A DNA stretch of 20,376 bases from Bacteroidota bacterium (GCA_023430325.1 JAEZAU010000197.1:1-20376), one strand, 5' to 3'; shown: positions 1 through 7,478, counted from the stretch's first letter. Translations and numbers: made by a program. Notes: a model not told the origin generated them from the sequence alone.

Positions 1-976
1 TGGAATGCTCTTCCTCCATTCCGATACTTTCCAGATAACGCAGAGTGGAGGGCATCTTCCAACGGAGGAAATGCTGCCGGCTCCTGGTCACTCTCTTTGA
101 AGCGATCTTTTCGAGCTGTTCCTTTTCGATCTTGATCAGCTCTTCACGTTCACTGCTCTCGTAGGATGGATGCAGGCCGATATGATCTCCTGATGCCAGC
201 GATCGGATCGCCTTGGAAAGCACAGGATGACCTATGTCCGCAGCGTGATCGAACCGCCCACCGCCCTTCACCAGAAAGAACAGGATCATACCATCCAGCT
301 TGGGATCGATCAGCCGATCATAGATGTCGAATGGATCCTTTGTTCTTCCGCGGATCACACCGAACCTATCGGCAGCTGCCGAAACGTTGCCTTTCACAAG
401 ATCGCGGAATATCGCTCCACCCTGACGGAGCATTGGTCTTCCAAGATATTTTAGACCGTTATCGACATCGATCGTGACACGATGCGAATACTTCCGCAAT
501 GAAGAAGGCAGGGATGGATATTTCGCCCTGATCTTGTTGGCCAGCCGCAGGGCCCACAGATCAACCACAGGCCGGTCGCTCATTCCGTGCCGGACCACAA
601 AATGTGCCTCGGCCGCGAAGCGATCATGATGGTCGCGCTGTGTTGCGGTGTATTCCTCGATCCGGCTCAGCAGGTAGAATGCCGCTGCGAAGGGATCGTG
701 ATCTTCATTCACCGGAAAGATCACCGGAACACCATCCATCATAGCGGAAGGCGGTTCAAGCGGCCGGTTGTCGTTCTCGCTCAACCATCCGCAACTGCCG
801 ATATTGAGAGCCTCTTCGACCGATGAGTTCCCATACCAGAGTTTGGGAGCTGCACTATTGATGAATTCCTCGCGCCCTTCCGCGATGGCGATCTCAAATC
901 CGAGCATCCGGCCCAATACATGCTGAACGATGTACCGCGCACGTGGTGTTGGATGTTCAATGCCGATCAGCAGCAT
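1..976 (-). CDS. DUF7033-type polysaccharide deacetylase family protein (C-terminal part beyond window)
   Basis: The open frame runs off the left edge with 325 codons visible. The start is ATG at 976 (MLLIGIEHPTPRARY), which matches the usual opening of this family, and it overlaps the end of the upstream acetyltransferase gene by 20 bases. About residues 1-160 form the DUF7033-like N-terminal region. The catalytic NodB-like domain then begins, with TIDVDN (168-173) as the likely metal-binding Asp motif, GLHPSYESS (267-275) as the His/Ser motif, and RQHFLRW (300-306), which is conserved in Bacteroidota members. There is no signal peptide, so it probably acts in the cytoplasm on a nucleotide- or lipid-linked amino sugar. 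By family it would remove N- or O-acetyl groups from a glycan intermediate. It is last in the visible row of acyl-transfer genes, which suggests deacetylation tied to re-acylation. The remaining active-site motifs lie outside the window. Confidence 0.85.
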   Translation of the reverse strand, partial: MLLIGIEHPTPRARYIVQHVLGRMLGFEIAIAEGREEFINSAAPKLWYGNSSVEEALNIGSCGWLSENDNRPLEPPSAMMDGVPVIFPVNEDHDPFAAAFYLLSRIEEYTATQRDHHDRFAAEAHFVVRHGMSDRPVVDLWALRLANKIRAKYPSLPSSLRKYSHRVTIDVDNGLKYLGRPMLRQGGAIFRDLVKGNVSAAADRFGVIRGRTKDPFDIYDRLIDPKLDGMILFFLVKGGGRFDHAADIGHPVLSKAIRSLASGDHIGLHPSYESSEREELIKIEKEQLEKIASKRVTRSRQHFLRWKMPSTLRYLESIGMEEEHS

Positions 977-1799
977 GCAATACGGATAAGGCGGATCGGG
1001 AAGGGCGGCGAGCAGGGAACGATCTTCTGATCACATCACGCAGCCACCAGGTGAACTTGAACTCAACGATCTTGCGGGCCCGATCATTGCGAATATCACG
1101 CTCTATTATGGGATGCGCATTCTCGATATCGATCACCACGAACTTCGATCCATCGATCGTACCTTCATTCAACATGGAGCCGGCACGCAGCTCAGGTTCC
1201 AACCGATCGATGGAGTTGACGTAGCCGGGCTTCTTCGCATAAAGCTCGTAGGATCGGGAAGATCCATCTTCGAGATGCTTGATCAGCCTGTTCTCCATGC
1301 GCCGGTATTTCACACGAAGCAACTCTTCAACATGGTGCAGGTAGGTGAATGCCGGGCCGAGATCCATATCCAACACGACCAGCTTGAAGCGATACTTCTT
1401 CAGCAGGTGAAAAGCCGATCGGGGACCAAAGCTGCTCTTCTCCTCACACTGCATGAACTCTTGTTGCAATGCCCCTGCCACTGCGAAGGAATGAAGAGGG
1501 TTGAGTGTTCTCTGGAAAGAAGGATGTTCAAGCGCCGCCTGGCCGAGTACGCCGGAAATGGTCTCCGATCGCAGCCTGTCATACGGTTCACCATCCTTAA
1601 GGTCCCAGTTGAAGGTCATCACGACCAGGGTTCCATCGTTGCCGAGTTGATCAAGGAAGGTGTCCAATAACATCCTTGGGACCGACCGGATCTTTTGTTT
1701 CCTGGTATTCCAGGCGATGCGCGTGAGATCGGCAACGAGCATGATCCTGTCTCCGGGAAGGATCCCGATGCGTTGGGGCCACGATGCCAGGTCGGGCAT
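957..1799 (-). CDS. AAC(3)-family N-acetyltransferase (Antibiotic_NAT fold), probably a sugar N-acetyltransferase
   Basis: This 280-residue protein has the size and motif order of the AAC(3)/Antibiotic_NAT family. PGDRIMLVADLTRI lies near the N-terminus, RTLNPLHSFAVAG at 97-109, FGPRSAF at 124-130, and TYLHHVEEL at 152-160, which carries the His and Glu expected at the acetyl-CoA active site. In polysaccharide loci this fold often acetylates dideoxyamino sugars rather than antibiotics, and the neighbours here favour that reading. The ATG shares one base with the stop of the GNAT gene (TGATG), so translational coupling is likely. The 3' end overlaps the deacetylase start by 20 bases. The last 25 or so residues are rich in Arg and Ser and look unstructured. 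The sugar substrate cannot be read from the sequence. Confidence 0.85.
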   Translation of the reverse strand: MPDLASWPQRIGILPGDRIMLVADLTRIAWNTRKQKIRSVPRMLLDTFLDQLGNDGTLVVMTFNWDLKDGEPYDRLRSETISGVLGQAALEHPSFQRTLNPLHSFAVAGALQQEFMQCEEKSSFGPRSAFHLLKKYRFKLVVLDMDLGPAFTYLHHVEELLRVKYRRMENRLIKHLEDGSSRSYELYAKKPGYVNSIDRLEPELRAGSMLNEGTIDGSKFVVIDIENAHPIIERDIRNDRARKIVEFKFTWWLRDVIRRSFPARRPSRSALSVLHAADRH

Positions 1800-2278
1800 C
1801 AGCTCAGTTTGCGGAAATTATACCATTCCATGCGGTAGCCGAACGACTCAGCGAAAGGTACCGAGCTCGGATGTTCCACCACCACCTGCGTTTCGATGTT
1901 GGTGATCCCTTTTTCATGGAACCATTCGTGCAACTTCACCGCCATTCCTCTGGCCACGCCGCTCATGCGATCGTTAGGGCCAACATACAGATGGGTCCAA
2001 TGCCCGATGCGCTCGCCGCCAAGGTATTCGGGCGCAAGCTTGATGGAACCGCAGGTGAAGCCCACGACCTTGTTCGTTCTTTCAGCGATCACCAGGCGTG
2101 TGAACCTCTCAAGGCCATGCCTTATCCCGTTCAACCAGAGGCGTGCGCCGCCTTCGGGCAGTTCCATTAACATGCCATGCCGGTGCATCACCTCATGAAG
2201 ATCCTCGAACATGGGTATGATCGCCTCGAGACGAGGATCGTCGGCCTTTTCGAGGACAGTGATCTTCACCTCCTCCAT
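1799..2278 (-). CDS. GNAT-family N-acyltransferase
   Basis: The 159-residue protein has the GNAT fold signature. A beta-strand and acyl-CoA pyrophosphate loop are seen at about 96-120 (HLYVGPNDRMSGVARGMA, with the R-x-x-G-x-A pattern at 104-109). The C-terminal motif HPSSVPFAESFGYRMEW (136-152) is typical of the family's last conserved block. It starts at ATG 2278, one base after the TGA of the carrier-protein gene, and ends overlapping the ATG of the AAC(3)-type gene. GNAT enzymes usually take the acyl group from CoA, but some accept carrier-protein thioesters. Its place directly after a carrier protein makes it my best candidate for the transferase that moves the activated residue onto an amine of a sugar. 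That role is inferred; the fold assignment is firmer. Confidence 0.85.
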   Translation of the reverse strand: MEEVKITVLEKADDPRLEAIIPMFEDLHEVMHRHGMLMELPEGGARLWLNGIRHGLERFTRLVIAERTNKVVGFTCGSIKLAPEYLGGERIGHWTHLYVGPNDRMSGVARGMAVKLHEWFHEKGITNIETQVVVEHPSSVPFAESFGYRMEWYNFRKLS

Positions 2279-2279
2279 A

Positions 2280-2534
2280 TCAAAGGAATAGTGACTTCAC
2301 GCCTTTCACCGTGGTGGCACCGGGTCTTTCGAGCGCTTTTTCGAGATCCACCTGCCGGCCGCTGGCCTGTTCCAGATCGGCGATCAGGTCCACGAAGCTC
2401 AAGGAATCCAGCAATCCGGATCGAACGAGATCGAGGTCGGCCGTGACCTCACGATCCTGCATACCCAGCCGCTGGAGACGTTTTGCGATCCGTTGCATGA
2501 TCAACTCATCGATCTTCTCCGATCCCATTTCCAT
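2280..2534 (-). CDS. Free-standing acyl/peptidyl carrier protein
   Basis: This is an 84-residue carrier protein with the phosphopantetheine site GLLDSL; the attachment serine is residue 44 from the chosen start. Helix I (IDELIMQRIAKRLQ) and the helix after the serine (FVDLIADLEQ) fit the four-helix carrier fold. The frame is open further upstream, but that extension would overlap the end of the adenylation gene. I chose ATG 2534 (MEMGSEK), which gives normal family length and a 34-base gap. A second ATG two codons later is also possible. It follows the adenylating enzyme and precedes a GNAT protein, so it probably holds the residue activated by that enzyme as a thioester, as DltC holds D-alanine. 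A 4'-phosphopantetheinyl transferase is needed and is not in the window. Confidence 0.88.
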   Translation of the reverse strand: MEMGSEKIDELIMQRIAKRLQRLGMQDREVTADLDLVRSGLLDSLSFVDLIADLEQASGRQVDLEKALERPGATTVKGVKSLFL

Positions 2535-2568
2535 TTGCCTATCACGCAAAAGTGCGAAATGTTGCCGA

Positions 2569-4005
2569 TCAAAGCCGTGAAGCAAGTGCTCTGCGATCCA
2601 GCTTGCCGTGAGCGTTATAGGGGAACTGCTCAATGCGGACGATGCGATCTGGGATCATGTAGGCCGGAAGTTCCCGCTGCAACAACGCGAACAGCTCCAC
2701 TTCATCTGCCTGATCTTCCATGAAGGTCACCAGCCGCTTGAGGCCATTCTGCTCCACCGCGATGGTACATGAGATGGAACCTGTTCCGTGGTGGATGACG
2801 GCGTCGATCTCCTGAGGTTCCACGCGGTGCCCCTGGATCTTCACCTGATCATCGATGCGGCCAAGGAAGTGGATGAGGCCATTTTCATCCATACGCACGC
2901 GATCGCCGGTCTTGTATGCATTCATTCCATCAATGGAAAAGAACGCTTTGCCTGTTGCGATCGGATCTTTGAGATAGCTCGAATTCACTTGCGGGCCTGC
3001 CACGATCAATTCCCCTTCACCAGTGAAAGTCATGGCTCCATTCTCATCTTGAATATAGGCTTTATGGCCCGGAAAAACCCGTCCGATCGGAATGCTCCTG
3101 TCAGGAACATCCACCTCGTGCGCTGTTATGGCGACCGTGGCTTCGGTAGGGCCGTAAAGGTTGATGACCCTTGTACCCGGAGCCGCGCTTTTCCATGGAT
3201 CGATCTGTTGAACGGAGAGCGCTTCACCGCAGAAGAAAGAGAGCCTCACGGACGGAAATGTTAAAGGCCGTAATGCACGCATGCGCTGCATGAGATCCAC
3301 CACCGACGGTACGGAGAACCAGATCGTGATCTCCTCCTGTCGCGTGAATTTGGGCCAGAGCAACGGATCATCCGGCGGAACACAAAGACATGCACCACTT
3401 GCCCAACACATGAACAGATCGTGAACACTCAGATCGAAGGTGAGTGCGAACAACTGCGTGCAGCGATCGATCGGCCTCAGATCGAAAGCCTGAAGCTGAT
3501 GTTGAAGATAGGCGGCCAGTTGGGCCCGGCCTACGGGAACTCCTTTCGGCCCGCCTGTGCTGCCCGATGTGAACATGACGTATGCCTCCATAGCCTCATG
3601 AGCCACCATCTCGATCGGCCTGCTCTCTCCTGGATCTGAACACCAAAGGATCTTGATACCCTGGACGATCTCCCGATCCCCATCAGGCACGATCCCATGC
3701 CCGACTTCCGCCAGATCGAGCATGCGCTGCCATCTTTCCTGAGGATGTTCCGGATGCAATGGCACGTAGGATCGGCCGCTGATCAAGGTGCCGAGTATTG
3801 CGGCATACGTATCCTGTGTCTTCCTCGCGAAAATGGCGACCCGGCCGTGCTCAGCAACATGATCATGACACCACAGGGCATATTGCATTGCACGATCCCA
3901 TAACTGCGCATACGTCCATTGGGATCCGCCGATCTTCAATGCAGTTCTTTCCGCATGTTGATCAACGGAGCGTTGAACGAGCGCAACTGGATCGAAAAGG
4001 TGCAT
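2569..4005 (-). CDS. DltA-like amino acid adenylation enzyme (NRPS-like A domain, stand-alone)
   Basis: An AMP-forming ligase of 478 residues, a single adenylation domain. Visible core motifs from this start: A3 TSGSTGGPKG (146-155), A4 FDLSVHDLF (190-198), A5 NLYGPTEATV (282-291), A7 YKTGDR (364-369), A8 GRIDDQVKIQGHRVEPQEID (382-401), and A10 AHGKLDRRAL with catalytic lysine at 468. FDLSV and FFCGE (257-261) closely resemble DltA, where a cysteine at the latter motif contributes to selecting D-alanine. A small amino acid is therefore a plausible substrate, though the pocket reading was done by eye. The start is either ATG 4005, sharing one base with the upstream TGA, or GTG 4008, overlapping it by four. 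It probably charges the adjacent carrier protein. DltB, DltD and a condensation domain are absent. Confidence 0.87.
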   Translation of the reverse strand: MHLFDPVALVQRSVDQHAERTALKIGGSQWTYAQLWDRAMQYALWCHDHVAEHGRVAIFARKTQDTYAAILGTLISGRSYVPLHPEHPQERWQRMLDLAEVGHGIVPDGDREIVQGIKILWCSDPGESRPIEMVAHEAMEAYVMFTSGSTGGPKGVPVGRAQLAAYLQHQLQAFDLRPIDRCTQLFALTFDLSVHDLFMCWASGACLCVPPDDPLLWPKFTRQEEITIWFSVPSVVDLMQRMRALRPLTFPSVRLSFFCGEALSVQQIDPWKSAAPGTRVINLYGPTEATVAITAHEVDVPDRSIPIGRVFPGHKAYIQDENGAMTFTGEGELIVAGPQVNSSYLKDPIATGKAFFSIDGMNAYKTGDRVRMDENGLIHFLGRIDDQVKIQGHRVEPQEIDAVIHHGTGSISCTIAVEQNGLKRLVTFMEDQADEVELFALLQRELPAYMIPDRIVRIEQFPYNAHGKLDRRALASRL

Positions 4006-5177
4006 CACGAACCGGGCAGATCGCCTTCAGCACAAAGCAACGCATCGGCCATGTACTTCTGTGCCCAATTGGGGAACGCGAATTTTTCGTAGCGGCCCCA
4101 CAACGGAAAAGATCCGGTCACCGCGCCATGGCCATCTTCGGGGCCTGACAGTGAAAGATCCTGCACGGCCTTCAGCCATTGGACCATTCGCTCAAGACCC
4201 TGCCTGTATCGATCTTCACCGGTTACCGCAAAGAGCCGCGCCCAACAGATCGCAAGCTGCGCATTACCCGTTGTCAGGGGATGTTCGCTTCCATTCCACT
4301 TATTATCGTATCGGCCTTCAAGAGCTCCCGTCTCCAGAAATATATCAAGCAGCGGATCGGCTGCTTTGCGTGCGGCATCCAGAAGCTCGGGCATCTTTGT
4401 GTGCAGATGACTTTCGAGCAGGCCATCGATCGTATAAGCGATGGTATGCGTGATCGGCCGATCGTTGTGCCTTATCGTATTGTCCGCGTTCATGAACCAG
4501 CCATTGGTTTGTTGATGCGTCAATATCCGTTCAAGGTTCTTCAATGCAGAAGCCCGGTAGCCATCGTTGCCGGTGATCTTTGCCAGATGGAGCAATGGCG
4601 CGCTCACATAGGAATCGTAGACACGTTCCTGCTGCATGAAATTGTGCTTCTTCCATGATCCATCAGGTTCCTGTACCTGAACGATCCTATCGGCGGCGCG
4701 TATCGCAGCATCCTTGGATCGTGGATCGTTCGTAAGATCGGACACGGCGATCATACCACGGATCACCTGCGCTGTATTGAAGACGATGGTAGGCCGTTGC
4801 TGATCCACCCTTCCGCCCTGCCAGCCACCATCAGCACGCTGGATCTTGATCAGCCATTCCGCAGCACGAAGCGCCCGTTCCTGAAGATCGGGACGGGAAA
4901 GCCGCTTTGCCAGCTTCAATAATGTTGGAATGATGTAGCCGGTGGTCTCCGGATAGGATGCACTCCAGCCGTAGATCAGATGATAGCTGCCGAGCCCGCC
5001 ATCGATGCTGTTATCCTGTGCGCAGCAGAAATGGCCCGCAACGCGCTGCAATGCGAGTAAGTGATCGGTCGCGGAATTCTTCAGTGGCCGGGAATGAGCA
5101 AGGATCAGCTGCCGTATTCGCGGATCGATCGTTCCACGGAGAAAATGATCGGCATATTGGACCAGTGATCGGATCAC
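4005..5177 (-). CDS. Alpha/alpha-toroid protein with QW-like repeats (terpenoid cyclase/prenyltransferase-like fold)
   Basis: The 390-residue protein is built from repeated helical pairs. Turn motifs recur at about 60-residue spacing: QRADGGW (113-119), QEPDGSW (169-175) and QQTNGWF (222-228). The same Q-x-x-D-G-x-W pattern occurs in squalene cyclase and prenyltransferase repeats and related alpha/alpha barrels. No DXDD-type cyclase motif was seen, and there are no membrane segments or signal peptide. Proteins of this fold in polysaccharide loci include glycan hydrolases, lyases and epimerases, so a cytoplasmic glycan- or lipid-glycan-modifying role is possible. I cannot name the reaction. 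Translation starts with GTG at 5177, five bases after the wecB stop and behind a GAAGAG stretch. The 3' end overlaps the adenylation gene start, implying coupled expression. Confidence 0.7.
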   Translation of the reverse strand: MIRSLVQYADHFLRGTIDPRIRQLILAHSRPLKNSATDHLLALQRVAGHFCCAQDNSIDGGLGSYHLIYGWSASYPETTGYIIPTLLKLAKRLSRPDLQERALRAAEWLIKIQRADGGWQGGRVDQQRPTIVFNTAQVIRGMIAVSDLTNDPRSKDAAIRAADRIVQVQEPDGSWKKHNFMQQERVYDSYVSAPLLHLAKITGNDGYRASALKNLERILTHQQTNGWFMNADNTIRHNDRPITHTIAYTIDGLLESHLHTKMPELLDAARKAADPLLDIFLETGALEGRYDNKWNGSEHPLTTGNAQLAICWARLFAVTGEDRYRQGLERMVQWLKAVQDLSLSGPEDGHGAVTGSFPLWGRYEKFAFPNWAQKYMADALLCAEGDLPGS

Positions 5178-5182
5178 GCTCT

Positions 5183-6322
5183 TCAGGCTAGCAACGCAGA
5201 ACAGATCTTCTCAGCGGCATGTCCATCACCGAAGATCCCTTCCTTCGGAGTTTCGTTCCGATCAATGAGTTCGTTGACCGCATTTACGATGCGACCGGGA
5301 TCAGCTCCGGCGAGAATTGCCATTCCTTCTTCAGCAAGTTCCACCCATTCGGTCTCTTCACGCAGTATGACACATGGCCGGCCGAAGAAATAGGCCTCCT
5401 TTTGCACGCCACCGGAATCCGTGAGCACCAGGCGTGCATGTTTTTCAAGCATCGTCATGTCCAGGAAGCCGGCAGGCGGAACGAATTTGAGATCCGGTGA
5501 ATTCGCGATGAGTGATAACGCCGGGTCGTTCTCCATCCTTGCCCGCGTACGCGGATGAAGCGGCAACACCACAGGCAGTTCATGCTCTTGAGCAACTTTC
5601 TCCAATGCTTGAAGCAGAGCTGCCAGCTGGGCGGGGTCATCGGTATTGGCCGGTCGATGGATCGTTGCCAGCAGGAAATCGTTCTTTTTCAGGCCGAGCT
5701 CATCGATCACGCGTGAGCGTTGTTCGGCGACTGACGCAAAATGCAGTGTATTGTCGAACATCACATCACCTGACAGCACGACATGCGGCCGATCGATGGT
5801 CGCTTGTCCCTCGGCCTTCCACACGAAACCTTCCCGCTCCAGATTTCGGATCGCCGTACGCGTGGGACAGAACAGCCATGTGCTGGAGTGATCGCTCACG
5901 ATGCGATTGATCTCCTCGGGCATCTTCTTGTTGAAGGATCGAAGGCCCGCCTCCACATGGGCCACCGGAACATGCAGTTTGCTTGCGGCTATGGCGCCGG
6001 CCAGGGTACTGTTGGTGTCTCCGTAGATCAAGACCGCATCGGGCTTTCGCTCCATGATGGCATCTTCGATCCCGGAAAGCATCGCCGCTGTCTGTGCACC
6101 GTGGCTACCTGAGCCCACGTTGAGCTGGATGTCCGCAGCCGGAATGCCCATTTCATCGAAGAAGACCTTCGACATGGGATCATCGTAATGCTGGCCCGTA
6201 TGCAGCAAAGTCTCTTCGATCCGGCCTTTGAACGGCGCTGCGATGGCGCGTGCCAGTGCAGCCGCCTTTATGATCTGGGGCCGTGCCCCCACTATGGTCA
6301 ATAGCCGCAGGGGCCTGGTCAT
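5183..6322 (-). CDS. wecB: UDP-N-acetylglucosamine 2-epimerase, non-hydrolysing
   Basis: It interconverts UDP-GlcNAc and UDP-ManNAc in the cytoplasm, giving a precursor for ManNAc or ManNAcA residues. The length of 379 residues is normal for the family. Diagnostic motifs are GARPQIIKAA (12-21), HTGQHYDDPMS (41-51), YGDTNSTLAGA (100-110), HVEAGLRSFNKKMPEEINR (122-140) with the conserved Asp and Glu residues, a downstream TIHRPAN, and LTDSGGVQKEAYFFGRP near the C-terminus, which binds UDP. The first ATG, at 6322, lies 15 bases after the radC stop, so it may be transcribed with radC. Only 5 bases separate its stop from the next gene. The likely consumer of its product is the WecG/TagA-like enzyme at 8735-9493. 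UDP-ManNAc dehydrogenase (WecC) is not in the window. Confidence 0.95.
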   Translation of the reverse strand: MTRPLRLLTIVGARPQIIKAAALARAIAAPFKGRIEETLLHTGQHYDDPMSKVFFDEMGIPAADIQLNVGSGSHGAQTAAMLSGIEDAIMERKPDAVLIYGDTNSTLAGAIAASKLHVPVAHVEAGLRSFNKKMPEEINRIVSDHSSTWLFCPTRTAIRNLEREGFVWKAEGQATIDRPHVVLSGDVMFDNTLHFASVAEQRSRVIDELGLKKNDFLLATIHRPANTDDPAQLAALLQALEKVAQEHELPVVLPLHPRTRARMENDPALSLIANSPDLKFVPPAGFLDMTMLEKHARLVLTDSGGVQKEAYFFGRPCVILREETEWVELAEEGMAILAGADPGRIVNAVNELIDRNETPKEGIFGDGHAAEKICSALLA

Positions 6323-6337
6323 GCAGTTGGATGGAAG

Positions 6338-7045
6338 CTAGAGCATTCCGTTGTCGGCGAAGCTATAATATCCGCTGCCAGCAACGATCAAATGGTCATG
6401 TACGCCGATATCCAGCAACCTTCCACCTTCGGTGAGCTTTCGTGTAAGCTTGATATCCTCCTCACTGGGACGTAACTGGCCGCTGGGATGATTGTGAGCC
6501 AGGATGATGGATGATGCACGTTTATCCAAAGCCAGCTTGAATATCAACTTCGGATCGGCGACCGTACCATGCATGCCTCCGCGGCTAACACAGCCGATCT
6601 CTATCAGGCGGTTCCCCCGATCGAGCATGACCAGCCAGAACTCCTCGTGTTGCAGATCGCAAAGCACGGCACGCACCTGTTCATAGGCGGAAGCACTTGA
6701 AGTGATGGATGCACGTTCGGCAGGCTCGGCCATGCGGCGGCGGCGGCCAAGTTCCAGCGCTGCGATGATGCTTACCGCCTTGGTCTTGCCCATGCCGTGG
6801 AAACGGGAAAGCTCCTCTACTCCCAACCTTCCAAGGCGGAACAGATCGTTACCCACGCTGCCCATGATGATCTTGCCAAGATCCAGTGCACTTTCGTTCC
6901 TGTTCCCCGATCGGATAAGGATCGCGAGCAATTCAGCATCTGAAAGGGACTGTGCTCCTTTGAGCATCAATTTCTCGCGCGGCCGATCATCCTCGGCCCA
7001 TTCACGGATCGTGAGCCTTTCAAGTTCCTTCCCTCCTATCTCCAT
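6338..7045 (-). CDS. radC: RadC family protein (JAB/MPN domain)
   Basis: The protein is 235 residues from ATG 7045. An N-terminal helix-hairpin-helix-like segment (about 79-100, RFHGMGKTKAVSIIAALELG) precedes a C-terminal MPN/JAB1 domain. The metal-binding motif there is AHNHPSGQLRPSEED, with His184, His186 and Asp197. The function of RadC is unsettled; an early DNA-repair assignment was not upheld, and a metal-dependent hydrolase role is inferred from the fold. The frame is open 17 codons further upstream, but that extension would translate through the rpsT terminator hairpin. MEIGGKELERLTIREWAEDDRPREKL is the usual family start. The gene follows rpsT after a terminator and is followed by wecB at 15 bases, linking a housekeeping gene to the polysaccharide cluster. 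Confidence 0.93.
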   Translation of the reverse strand: MEIGGKELERLTIREWAEDDRPREKLMLKGAQSLSDAELLAILIRSGNRNESALDLGKIIMGSVGNDLFRLGRLGVEELSRFHGMGKTKAVSIIAALELGRRRRMAEPAERASITSSASAYEQVRAVLCDLQHEEFWLVMLDRGNRLIEIGCVSRGGMHGTVADPKLIFKLALDKRASSIILAHNHPSGQLRPSEEDIKLTRKLTEGGRLLDIGVHDHLIVAGSGYYSFADNGML

Positions 7046-7051
7046 CACCAC

Positions 7052-7086
7052 TTCCAAAAAGAAAGGTCCCCCGATCGGGAGACCTT
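7052..7086 (-). terminator. Rho-independent terminator after rpsT
   Basis: On the minus strand an inverted repeat with arms AAGGTC and GACCTT around the palindrome CCCGATCGGG (7063-7086) forms a long GC-rich hairpin with one mismatched pair. It is followed by TTTCTTTTTGG. It lies about 20 bases after the rpsT stop and ends about 7 bases before the radC ATG. Confidence 0.8.
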
Positions 7087-7106
7087 GAATTTGCACTTCT
7101 GACTTT

Positions 7107-7361
7107 TTACTTCAGCGTATTGATGTGACGCTGGATCGAACTCTTCAGGTTGGAGGCCTTGTTCTTATGGATGATGTTGCGCTTGGCCAGCTTGTCCAAC
7201 ATGGCATTCACTTCAGGTACCAGCTTATCAGCCTCCTTCTTATCGGTGATGGTACGCAATTGACGCACCGCGTTACGGGTGGTCTTGTGCTGATAACGGT
7301 TGCGCTCATTACGGGTCTCGGTCTGGCGGATCCGCTTGAGGGCTGACTTGTGATTGGCCAT
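7107..7361 (-). CDS. rpsT: 30S ribosomal protein S20
   Basis: This is the small basic protein of the 30S subunit that binds 16S rRNA early in assembly. It has 84 residues, normal for S20. It opens MANHKSALKRIRQTETRNER and continues with KNKASNLKSSIQRHINTLK, both diagnostic. The frame is open upstream for 29 more codons, but the S20 family always begins at MANHKSA, so ATG 7361 is the start. It is a single-gene transcription unit: a promoter lies about 31 bases upstream, a terminator from the preceding gene lies before that, and its own terminator follows. Confidence 0.97.
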   Translation of the reverse strand: MANHKSALKRIRQTETRNERNRYQHKTTRNAVRQLRTITDKKEADKLVPEVNAMLDKLAKRNIIHKNKASNLKSSIQRHINTLK

Positions 7362-7391
7362 TTCTACTGTTCCTTTTCCCGAAAGGGAGTG

Positions 7392-7399
7392 CAAATATA
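7392..7399 (-). promoter_or_regulatory. Bacteroidota -7 promoter element for rpsT
   Basis: The minus strand reads TATATTTG, an exact match to the TAnnTTTG -7 consensus used by the primary sigma factor of Bacteroidota. It would start transcription about 25 bases before the rpsT ATG. No good -33 TTG was seen at the usual distance, which can be tolerated in strong ribosomal promoters. Confidence 0.7.
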
Positions 7400-7431
7400 G
7401 GAGTCTTTTCCATACCCCGATCGGTGATGAC

Positions 7432-7458
7432 AAAAAGACCGGCCTCACGACCGGTCCC
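7432..7458 (-). terminator. Rho-independent terminator after the sugar transferase gene
   Basis: On the minus strand GACCGG (7451-7456), an 8-base loop and CCGGTC (7437-7442) form a hairpin followed directly by TTTTTG. It lies about 20 bases after the stop of the sugar transferase gene and separates it from the rpsT promoter. Confidence 0.78.
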
Positions 7459-7478
7459 TTTACATCTTCAAAGTGATA

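Noticed and set aside
957..1799. Aminoglycoside resistance gene
   Set aside because: The fold fits, but gene coupling, the absence of mobile elements and the polysaccharide context favour a sugar acetyltransferase.
2535..2633. N-terminal extension of the carrier protein
   Set aside because: It overlaps the 3' end of the adenylation gene in another frame and exceeds the normal carrier length.
7046..7096. Longer radC start at 7096
   Set aside because: The extra 17 codons would cover the rpsT terminator hairpin and do not resemble the RadC family start.
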